A stretch of DNA of 64,000 bases from Ascidiaceihabitans donghaensis. Its GTDB lineage: Bacteria > Pseudomonadota > Alphaproteobacteria > Rhodobacterales > Rhodobacteraceae. The notes under the pieces are model-generated. The model saw only the letters and a program-made list of their open reading frames with translations. It had not been told where the DNA came from and searched no databases. Both the position numbers and the translations under genes were made by a program. Below, piece after piece: positions 1-6,863 of this stretch (its first letter is position 1; each line of letters opens with the position of its first letter). The stretch spans positions 3,566,729-3,630,728 of the forward strand of contig NZ_OMOR01000001.1 of the NCBI RefSeq assembly GCF_900302465.1, written 5' to 3'.

Positions 1-552
1 CGATGCGCTTGCGTACTCGGGATCAAACGCAGCCAACGTCAAAGGCCTGCGCAGCACCAAGACCAGAAACAACGTCAGCGCCGCCGATCCCGCCAGAACA
101 ATCGCGTCGGTGCGTAACATTCCAGCGGTTGATCCCAAAAGGAAGCCTTCCAAACCAGCTTGGCGTCCCGCGCTCATGGATTGGATCACGGTCAAAATAA
201 CGATGCCAAATCCGAAAAACACCGACAACACGGCCCCAATGGCCGCGTCTTCGGCCAGCCGCGTGCGTGTGGACAACCAACTGACACACAACAATCCGAT
301 GCCCGCAGACACCGCCCCGCCCAATAGCAACCCCACCAAAGATCGCCCGTCACCGCCCAGCGCCACCATGATAATAAACGCAAGCCCCACGCCGGGCAGC
401 GTCGCGTGTGACACGGCATCACTGACAAGGGCGCGTTTGCGCAGGAACAAGAACGTGCCACCGACGCCAGCCGCCATACCCAACAGCATGGCGCCCAGCG
501 TCACAAGCGTGGCGTTATAGCCAAGCCCCAATAACAATGCGTCCGAAATCAT
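1..552 (-). CDS. Mn/Zn-type ABC transporter permease (3' end beyond window)
   Basis: Inner-membrane permease of the ABC-3 (ZnuB/MntB/TroC) family. The 184 codons present start with MISDALLLGLGYNATLVT and show successive hydrophobic helices with the family signature of a charged loop (FLRKRALVSDAVSHATLPG) after the first helices; this loop normally contacts the ATPase. There is no stop codon before base 1, so about one third of a usual 270-290-residue protein is missing. The ATG lies 2 bases after the stop of the ATPase gene, so it is the third gene of a binding protein-ATPase-permease operon. Mn versus Zn specificity cannot be read from the sequence. Confidence 0.9.
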   Translation of the reverse strand, partial: MISDALLLGLGYNATLVTLGAMLLGMAAGVGGTFLFLRKRALVSDAVSHATLPGVGLAFIIMVALGGDGRSLVGLLLGGAVSAGIGLLCVSWLSTRTRLAEDAAIGAVLSVFFGFGIVILTVIQSMSAGRQAGLEGFLLGSTAGMLRTDAIVLAGSAALTLFLVLVLRRPLTLAAFDPEYASAS

Positions 553-554
553 GA

Positions 555-1361
555 CTACCCTAAAGTACCAGACAAAGCGTCCATTTGTGCACCGCCCAAA
601 CGCCCACCATACGTCGTTTGGAGGTTTTCTTGTGTAAACGTTGTCTCGACCGACCCATGCGCAATCGCTTTGGTGTTGATCAGGAAAACGTCGTCAAAGT
701 AATCGGTCACTGTCGACAGATCATGGTGCACAACGACAACGGTTTTACCCGCGTCGCGCAGGCTTTTCAGAACATCGATGATGGCTTTTTCCGTCGCAGC
801 GTCGACCCCTGCGAAAGGTTCATCCAGCAAGTACAAGTCTGCATCTTGCACAAGGGCACGCGCCAGAAAGACCCTTTGTTGTTGCCCGCCAGACAGTTGC
901 CCGATCTGGCGCTTTGCGAAATCAGCCATGCCCACGCGGGTTAAACACGCCATCGCCTGATCGCGGTGCTTTTGGCGCACGCGCCCCAAAAGTCCCAACT
1001 GGGCGTAAAGCCCCATCATGACCACGTCGATCACGCGCGTGGGGAAATCCCAATCAACGCTGGCACGTTGCGGCACATACGCGATGCTGTCACGCATGTC
1101 GGCAACCGTTTTGCCCATGACACTGACCGTGCCGGCGAGGGGCTGCAAAATACCCAAAGCCGCCTTAAGCAACGTCGACTTGCCCGCACCGTTTGGTCCA
1201 ATAATCGCCGTCATAGCACCGGCACGTACAGTCATATCAACCGAAAAAACTGCAGGTTTCTGACCATAGGATACCGTCAGCCCCCGCACAGCCAAAGGGC
1301 TGTCATTGCGGGCGTTTCGGTCGGCTTGTTGACCGTTCAAAGTGGCGAGTTCCACGCTCAT
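555..1361 (-). CDS. Mn/Zn-type ABC transporter ATP-binding protein
   Basis: Cytoplasmic ATPase that powers the metal importer encoded around it. Walker A is GPNGAGKSTLL (about residues 50-60), the ABC signature is LSGGQQQRVFLARAL, Walker B is LYLLDEPFAGVD, and the switch histidine is in VVVHHDL. At 268 residues it matches the MntB/ZnuC/SitB size. I chose the start MSVELATLN because the ATG sits one base beyond the TGA of the binding-protein gene; an upstream in-frame extension of 23 codons would lie inside that gene and looks spurious. The permease begins 2 bases after its stop. Confidence 0.93.
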   Translation of the reverse strand: MSVELATLNGQQADRNARNDSPLAVRGLTVSYGQKPAVFSVDMTVRAGAMTAIIGPNGAGKSTLLKAALGILQPLAGTVSVMGKTVADMRDSIAYVPQRASVDWDFPTRVIDVVMMGLYAQLGLLGRVRQKHRDQAMACLTRVGMADFAKRQIGQLSGGQQQRVFLARALVQDADLYLLDEPFAGVDAATEKAIIDVLKSLRDAGKTVVVVHHDLSTVTDYFDDVFLINTKAIAHGSVETTFTQENLQTTYGGRLGGAQMDALSGTLG

Positions 1362-1362
1362 A

Positions 1363-2325
1363 TCAGCTTTCCAGTCCCAGTTTTCCCGACATTCCACCGG
1401 GATCGACCGTGGCCCCCAAAGCGCCCGCAATCGTTGTCATGTTATGGTCGATCATGCCAATGTATGTGCCTTCGTAAGACCCGTCAGGCCCCATGGCATC
1501 GCTGTAAAGTTCGCCACCGATTTTGACGGTGTGGCCCTGTGCGGCGGCCCCTTCGATCAACGCGCGAATATTGCGATCCGACACAGACGTTTCGACAAAT
1601 GCGGCAGGCAGTTTCCGCGCCACCAACATATCAACCAAGGCACTGATGCGGTTCAAACCGGCTTCGGATTCCGTGGAAATCCCTTGAATTCCGATCACTT
1701 CAAACCCGTAGGCCCGCCCGAAATAGCCAAAGGCGTCGTGGGCGCTCAGCAAAACGCGTTTTTCTTCAGGCACCAAAGCCAGAGTTTCGGTGCCATAAGC
1801 TGCCAGAACCTCTAGCTCTTCCATATAGCCGTTTGCGTTGGCATTAAATGTTCCCGCCAGATCAGGGCGGGCTTCCCCCAAAGCCTCGGCAACAGCTTGC
1901 ACAACGCCAATCCACATGGACGGGTCCATCCACACGTGGGGGTCAAAACGGTTTTCGTAATCGTCGTGGCCCAGCAATTGATCTTTTGGCAAACCTTCTG
2001 CGACCGGCACCACCATGCGCTTGCGTCCCAGATCACCAAAGAAATCTTCCATTTGCGCTTCAAGGTATAATCCGTGCCACAACACCAAATCGGCCCGCGC
2101 CATGGCCGCAATATCGCTGCGTGTCTGACGATACGCATGTGGATCAACACCTGGTCCCATAAGGGCCTTCACAGTCACTGCATCGCCCGCAATACGACGC
2201 ACTGCATCCGCAATCATTCCTGTTGTCGCAACAACTGACAACGGCCCTGCAGCATAGGCAGACGTGGTCGAGAAGGCGGTGATTGCTGCAGTTGATGCAG
2301 CTAGAAACTGGCGACGGGTGTGCAT
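1363..2325 (-). CDS. Tat-exported metal-binding periplasmic protein (TroA/PsaA/ZnuA family)
   Basis: Substrate-binding protein of the importer, 320 residues. The start MHTRRQFLAAS is supported by a GGAGG box just upstream and gives a twin-arginine signal (TRRQFL, then a short hydrophobic stretch ending SAYA). Candidate metal ligands are the histidines in DPHAYRQT, DPHVWMDP and SAHDAFGYFG plus a late acidic residue. It lacks the long His/Asp-rich loop usual in zinc-specific ZnuA, which leans towards manganese; that is inference. First gene of an operon with the ATPase and permease, and a promoter with a Fur-like box lies just upstream. Confidence 0.9.
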   Translation of the reverse strand: MHTRRQFLAASTAAITAFSTTSAYAAGPLSVVATTGMIADAVRRIAGDAVTVKALMGPGVDPHAYRQTRSDIAAMARADLVLWHGLYLEAQMEDFFGDLGRKRMVVPVAEGLPKDQLLGHDDYENRFDPHVWMDPSMWIGVVQAVAEALGEARPDLAGTFNANANGYMEELEVLAAYGTETLALVPEEKRVLLSAHDAFGYFGRAYGFEVIGIQGISTESEAGLNRISALVDMLVARKLPAAFVETSVSDRNIRALIEGAAAQGHTVKIGGELYSDAMGPDGSYEGTYIGMIDHNMTTIAGALGATVDPGGMSGKLGLES

Positions 2326-2349
2326 GTGACCTCCAAGGCTACTTGGAAT

Positions 2350-2402
2350 GAATATGCGAGTCATTTGCAACTTGTCAAGTTTTTGCGAACGATTCTCATT
2401 CA
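2350..2402 (-). promoter_or_regulatory. Promoter of the metal-importer operon with a Fur-superfamily-like box
   Basis: On the minus strand TTGACA (2373-2378) is followed after exactly 17 bases by ATATTC (2350-2355), a good sigma-70-type pair ahead of the binding-protein start at 2325. Just upstream of the -35 lies TGAATGAGAATCGTTCGC (2385-2402), AT-rich and partly dyadic like Fur/Mur/Zur operators, and a second TGCAAATG element sits in the spacer. Repression by a Mn- or Zn-sensing Fur-family regulator is inferred, not shown. Confidence 0.5.
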
Positions 2403-2425
2403 CACTGCGGTGTGCGCCCAAAAGA

Positions 2426-3373
2426 TCAGTCAAATGTGATTAAAAATGAGGCACCGTTTTCTGGCGACAAAACTTCAATACGCCCACCGTGCGCCCCGAT
2501 CAAACTGCGCACGATACTCAGACCCATGCCTGTGCCCCCATCAGGCCGCCGCGTGGTGAAGAACGGATCAAACACGCGGGCGCGGTCGCCTGCCGCAATA
2601 CCGCGACCATTGTCCGCCAAGACCATATGTCCGCCTTCCCACAAGATATCCAGCGTATCTGCACCATGCGCCGCCGCATTTTGCGCCAGCTGCACAAGAA
2701 CCGCACTTAGATCATCCAAAGGCATTGGCACCGGATCAGCCCCCTCGACGCGGATGTCCAAACCCGGCATCACGGGCAGCGCATCTTGCAAACCGGCCTC
2801 TCCGGGGCCGGCCTGCTGGCTTGCTTTGGCATGGTGTCTCAAATCATCCAGCAAAGCGGCCATGCGTTTGCTGGATGTGATCAAAGTCGCTGTCAAAGCC
2901 GCGCGGTCTGTTTCAGGCAACGACGCGTCATCCAAAAGCTCGGCCGCCCCTTGAATGCTGGTCAGTGGCGATTTCAACTCATGTGTCACGTGGTCGGCAT
3001 ACGCGCGCATAGATTCCGCACGATTGTGGAGCGTTTCGCCCATATCCATGATGCTTTTACCCAAAGCGTGAAATTCAGGCGTGCCGAAATGTTCGGGGGC
3101 AGCGCTATCACGTCGTCCGGTTTTCAACGCGCTGGCATGCCGTGTCAGCGCATAAACAGGGCGCAGCACCAAACGCCACAACAAGAAGCCCAGAATACTG
3201 GTCGCCACCACCGCAATCAGCGTCACCAAAAGGGCCACTTCCTTGGCGCTCATGATGTTGCCAAAAACACGGTAATACACGATTGCGACCAACGGGGTCA
3301 TCAGCACCCCCGCAAGGCCGCCACCAATCACCAGTGCCAAAGGGGGGCGCCATTTGCGTGTTATTCGCTGCAT
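2426..3373 (-). CDS. Sensor histidine kinase with HAMP domain (CreC-like)
   Basis: Membrane histidine kinase, 315 residues. Two transmembrane helices (about 11-36 and 46-68) are separated by only some ten residues, so there is practically no periplasmic sensor domain. A HAMP linker follows, then the H-box HVTHELKSPLTSI (phospho-acceptor His about 131), N-box QLAQNAAAHGAD, G1 box LADNGRGI, and F/G2 boxes DPFFTTRRPDGGTGMGL. The start overlaps the last 13 bases of the response-regulator gene, so the pair is translationally coupled. The kinase and its regulator most resemble CreC/CreB in their conserved boxes. The stimulus is unknown; the coupled membrane protein upstream is the obvious candidate partner. 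Confidence 0.9.
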   Translation of the reverse strand: MQRITRKWRPPLALVIGGGLAGVLMTPLVAIVYYRVFGNIMSAKEVALLVTLIAVVATSILGFLLWRLVLRPVYALTRHASALKTGRRDSAAPEHFGTPEFHALGKSIMDMGETLHNRAESMRAYADHVTHELKSPLTSIQGAAELLDDASLPETDRAALTATLITSSKRMAALLDDLRHHAKASQQAGPGEAGLQDALPVMPGLDIRVEGADPVPMPLDDLSAVLVQLAQNAAAHGADTLDILWEGGHMVLADNGRGIAAGDRARVFDPFFTTRRPDGGTGMGLSIVRSLIGAHGGRIEVLSPENGASFLITFD

Positions 3374-4056
3374 GCACCCATCCGCACGCCAACGCCATGT
3401 ACCGTTTCAATTGCATCCGCACATCCGGCTGCGGACAGTTTGGCGCGCAGATTGCGCAAGTGACTGTCAACTGTACGGTCACTGACATGGATGTTCATGC
3501 CATACATCGCATCCGTCAAAGCGGGCCGTGCCGACACATGGTCAGGATGGGCCATAAGATGCGCCAGCAGCGCCATTTCACGTGCCGTCAACGCGACAGG
3601 CACACCCGCAACCGCACACAAGTGCCGATCCGCATTCAGCGTCAAGCAACCGCGCTGCACCCCCTTTGGCGCTTCGGTCACAGGATCAACCGCGCCACTG
3701 CGTTTCAGGATGGCTTTCACGCGTGCCGACAATTCACGTGGCGAAAAAGGTTTGACCACATAATCGTCTCCGCCCAGCTCGAACCCCAGAACCCGATCAA
3801 TTTCATCGTTTCGGGCCGTTAGGAAAAGGATCGGCGTTGTGTGGGTTCGACGCAGGGTGCGGCATACCTCAAGGCCGTCCATGCGCGGCATCCCAATATC
3901 CAGCACCACCAAATCAAAGCGACCGGATTGCGCTTTGGCCAGCCCTTCGGCCCCGTCGCCTGCCTCTTCTACGGTGTGGCCCGCTTGGGTCAGGCCGATG
4001 CGCACCACTTGGCGGATTTCCGGATCATCATCCACGATCAGAATGGAATGGGTCAT
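3361..4056 (-). CDS. OmpR-family response regulator (CreB-like)
   Basis: 231-residue DNA-binding response regulator. The receiver has the acidic pair in ILIVDDD, phospho-acceptor Asp about residue 53 (VVLDIGMP), the conserved Thr in FLTARND and Lys about 102 in VVKPFSPRE. The C-terminal winged helix (REMALLAHLMAHPDHVSARPAL onwards, ending with SHLRNLRAKL) is OmpR/PhoB type. The sequence around TARNDEIDRVLGFELGGDDY resembles CreB. It overlaps the membrane protein gene upstream by 4 bases (ATGA) and the kinase downstream by 13, giving a three-gene unit. Confidence 0.93.
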   Translation of the reverse strand: MTHSILIVDDDPEIRQVVRIGLTQAGHTVEEAGDGAEGLAKAQSGRFDLVVLDIGMPRMDGLEVCRTLRRTHTTPILFLTARNDEIDRVLGFELGGDDYVVKPFSPRELSARVKAILKRSGAVDPVTEAPKGVQRGCLTLNADRHLCAVAGVPVALTAREMALLAHLMAHPDHVSARPALTDAMYGMNIHVSDRTVDSHLRNLRAKLSAAGCADAIETVHGVGVRMGACSE

Positions 4057-5558
4057 TGTAACAGGCCTTCAGGTGCATTCGCGGTCAGACTACGGCGCAC
4101 CCGCCAATTCCGAAAGCCCCATTCCCGAATGTCGCGGGGCTGCGCCACAAAAGTGATGGGAGACGCGTAATCGGGGCACCCGTCAAAGCGTTGGCGCAGC
4201 GTGTAGCGCGCAATGACAGGGGCAGCAGCCTCGCCCAGAGTGCAAAGGTAATGTGTGTCCAGCTTGACGTCATGGGTCAAATTGTGCGTCGCAATCACCC
4301 TGTCAAAGCTGACCAACGATGCGCCGTACAACACGCAAATCCCCAGAACACCAACACGTACCAACATCCATGCCGCGACCTCGCCCCGCCACACCTGCAC
4401 CCACGTGACGCATAGGCCTGCAGCGACAAGCACCATCCAGACGGCAGCGGCCAACCGCAAACGGGTCAATCCATAAACATCGACATATGCGTCCAGACGC
4501 ACTGCCGATCCCAGAACCAAAGCCAGCGTTTGCAGCGTCCACACCAACAACAGCACACGCACCAGCGGAATTTCTTTCGCAAAGGGTCGGGCGATCATGG
4601 TGAAAATGCCAGCAAGAAGCGCCGTGATCAGCAAAGGGTAGGCGCCGCGGTGCGCATAGGTCGCATAGCTCATGCCTTCGGGCAAAGCGCCCCCGGCCAG
4701 AACCGCGACATCGGTGACAGTTTGAACCGCAAACATCAGATTAAAGATCAACAAGGACCGCAAAACAGCCTGACCGTTGATCAGTTTCGACTTTGGCAGC
4801 GCAACATTTGCAGGCCCATCGCGGCGCAACTGCTCCTTCAACCGCCACAGGATCAGGCAAGGCCATGCAATCCCCCCCACAGTCAGCCAAAGCGCCCAGC
4901 GCCATACATCAAGATCCGGCAGTCTGTTTGGCACAAGCGCCTCAATCGCGTCGGACAAGAGCGGATTGGCCCGTGCAAACAGAACCAAAAACAACACACC
5001 AAAACCGATAGGCAGCGCCCATCCAATCGCAAAGGCCTGGGCACGGGTTGTGCTCCATTTCGGGGCGCTGACACGTGTGGCACCATGCGATATATCCCGC
5101 GTGGTTTGTCCGAACCCCACAACCCAAAACCGCAGTGTAGCGGTCTGCAGGCGGTGCCATGGCACCCCGGCTGCGATGCTGAGAACAGCTGACACACCAA
5201 CAACCAAAATCAACACCGACAAGGGCTGAACCAGCTCAATGACTGGCAAAACAGCCAACACGGTGCCCATGCCAATGATCGCCAGCCGACGCTTTGACAA
5301 AGCAGGTTGGATCAGGGACAGCGCGGCCAGAACCAGAATGACAGCGAAGGCTGCCAGCGACACGCCGGGCGTGACCTTCCAAAACAGCATGTCCCCAAGG
5401 GCAATCAGCACCAAAAGCAGCAACAGTCGCGACCACCCCCCGAATTTTGAGCTGTCTATGGTCGCGCCGTCGGTTTTTTGTTCCTTTGGGCCGCTCGACA
5501 ACCACCAACCATCTTGTTGCATGGTATGTGGCACACCTCTTATGGCGAATGATTTCAT
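4053..5558 (-). CDS. Polytopic membrane protein, DUF4173/DUF4153-like
   Basis: 501 residues with a short hydrophilic N-terminus and about ten to twelve hydrophobic helices from residue 45 to about 400, then a C-terminal soluble tail of about 80 residues with charged and Cys residues (HYLCTLGEAAAPVIARYTL, FDGCPDYASP). It resembles the DUF4173/DUF4153 membrane families; the exact Pfam assignment is from memory and uncertain. No enzymatic motif is visible. It is the first gene of a unit with a response regulator (4-base overlap) and kinase, so it may take part in signal input or be a transporter whose state is sensed. An AGGAC box precedes the ATG. Confidence 0.7.
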   Translation of the reverse strand: MKSFAIRGVPHTMQQDGWWLSSGPKEQKTDGATIDSSKFGGWSRLLLLLVLIALGDMLFWKVTPGVSLAAFAVILVLAALSLIQPALSKRRLAIIGMGTVLAVLPVIELVQPLSVLILVVGVSAVLSIAAGVPWHRLQTATLRFWVVGFGQTTRDISHGATRVSAPKWSTTRAQAFAIGWALPIGFGVLFLVLFARANPLLSDAIEALVPNRLPDLDVWRWALWLTVGGIAWPCLILWRLKEQLRRDGPANVALPKSKLINGQAVLRSLLIFNLMFAVQTVTDVAVLAGGALPEGMSYATYAHRGAYPLLITALLAGIFTMIARPFAKEIPLVRVLLLVWTLQTLALVLGSAVRLDAYVDVYGLTRLRLAAAVWMVLVAAGLCVTWVQVWRGEVAAWMLVRVGVLGICVLYGASLVSFDRVIATHNLTHDVKLDTHYLCTLGEAAAPVIARYTLRQRFDGCPDYASPITFVAQPRDIREWGFRNWRVRRSLTANAPEGLLQ

Positions 5559-5777
5559 GTCCCTGTCCTTTTTGATCCGTCTTTGAGGGATGACATGACA
5601 GGCGGGTTGCGTAAGGTTTGGGGGGCAGTTGTGCAGATTTTGTGCAGGCGGCGTTTTTCGGGTAAACCCGCTGACGTCGCGCTGCGTTTTTATGCAACGC
5701 CTTGCACTTAAAGGTGACGCATGCCACCTGAGAGGGATCGTTTCGCCCGCAAACCCTGAAGGGAAAAGGTGCCATCC

Positions 5778-6785
5778 ATGGCTTTGACCACATCAGAACA
5801 CGCCCAGACGCAAACCCACACCGCACACTTGCCGCAGGTGACAGAACCGCGCAATCCGGGGATGGCGCTGGATCTGGATTGGGTGGCGCGGGTGCAAGCC
5901 AACACCTCTGCGATTGAACGGCGCTGCGCGGCATTGCCCGCGCGACGGTCCGTGAAAAAGACACATCAGGCCGCTTGGTTGCTGAAAGCTGTCAGTTGCA
6001 TCGACCTGACAACCTTGTCGGGCGACGACACTGAAATGCGTGTGGGACGATTGTGCGCAAAAGCAAAACACCCTGTGCGGGCCGAAGTGTTGCAAGCCTT
6101 GGGGATGGACGGGCTAACAACTGGCGCGGTTTGCGTCTATCACGAGATGATCCCCGCCGCGGTGCAGGCGTTGCAAGGCACGGGTATTCCGGTTGCTGCC
6201 GTGTCGACAGGCTTTCCAGCAGGGCTGTCCCCGTTTCATCTGCGCCTGCAAGAGATCAAGGAAAGCGTGGCAGCCGGTGCCCATGAAATCGACATTGTCA
6301 TTTCGCGCAGACATGTCCTGACAGGCAACTGGCACGCGCTTTATGATGAAATGAAGCAAATGCGGGACGCTTGCGGTGATGCGCATGTAAAAGCCATCTT
6401 GGCAACGGGCGAACTTGGCAGCCTGCGCAATGTGGCGCGTGCGTCACTTGTGTGCATGATGGCGGGGGCCGATTTCATCAAGACGTCCACGGGCAAGGAA
6501 AGCGTCAATGCGACGTTGCCGGTCACGCTGGTGATGCTGCGTGCGATCCGCGACTACTTTGATCGCACAGGATACCGTGTAGGCTATAAACCCGCAGGCG
6601 GCATTTCAAAGGCCAAGGACGCGATCACATATCTTGCCCTCATCAAGGAAGAACTTGGCGACCGCTGGCTTCAACCTGATCTGTTCCGGTTCGGTGCGTC
6701 GTCTTTGTTGGGCGACATAGAACGGCAACTGGACCACCACCTGACTGGCGCTTATGCTGCCGGATACCGAAACCCCATGGGCTAG
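5778..6785 (+). CDS. deoC: Deoxyribose-phosphate aldolase
   Basis: Cleaves 2-deoxyribose 5-phosphate to glyceraldehyde 3-phosphate and acetaldehyde in deoxynucleoside catabolism. The Schiff-base lysine is in ADFIKTSTGKES and the second catalytic lysine in YKPAGGISKAKDA; VKAILATGELG carries another conserved segment. At 335 residues it belongs to the longer DERA subfamily with an N-terminal extension, not the 250-residue E. coli type. ATG 5778 is chosen because AAAGG (5766-5769) is well spaced; a GTG nine bases upstream overlaps that box. The next gene, an aldehyde dehydrogenase, can oxidise the acetaldehyde product. Confidence 0.95.
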   Translation: MALTTSEHAQTQTHTAHLPQVTEPRNPGMALDLDWVARVQANTSAIERRCAALPARRSVKKTHQAAWLLKAVSCIDLTTLSGDDTEMRVGRLCAKAKHPVRAEVLQALGMDGLTTGAVCVYHEMIPAAVQALQGTGIPVAAVSTGFPAGLSPFHLRLQEIKESVAAGAHEIDIVISRRHVLTGNWHALYDEMKQMRDACGDAHVKAILATGELGSLRNVARASLVCMMAGADFIKTSTGKESVNATLPVTLVMLRAIRDYFDRTGYRVGYKPAGGISKAKDAITYLALIKEELGDRWLQPDLFRFGASSLLGDIERQLDHHLTGAYAAGYRNPMG

Positions 6786-6790
6786 GCTGC

Positions 6791-6835
6791 GGAAAAATTG
6801 CATTTTTCCGGTGCGGTTTCTTTCAAAGAAACCGC
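6791..6835 (+). repeat. Two consecutive perfect hairpins in the deoC-aldehyde dehydrogenase spacer
   Basis: GGAAAAAT (6791-6798) pairs with ATTTTTCC (6802-6809), and GCGGTTTCTT (6813-6822) pairs perfectly with AAGAAACCGC (6826-6835). Both have 3-base loops. They lie between two genes that should be co-transcribed, so they may protect or process the mRNA or act as partial terminators. Neither is followed by a long T run. Confidence 0.6.
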
Positions 6836-6863
6836 CAGCCAACCACACGAAAGACCTGAGAAA

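Noticed and set aside
5559-5777. Possible riboswitch or regulatory RNA before deoC
   Set aside because: Several small inverted repeats are visible but no known riboswitch core; it is probably only the divergent promoter region.
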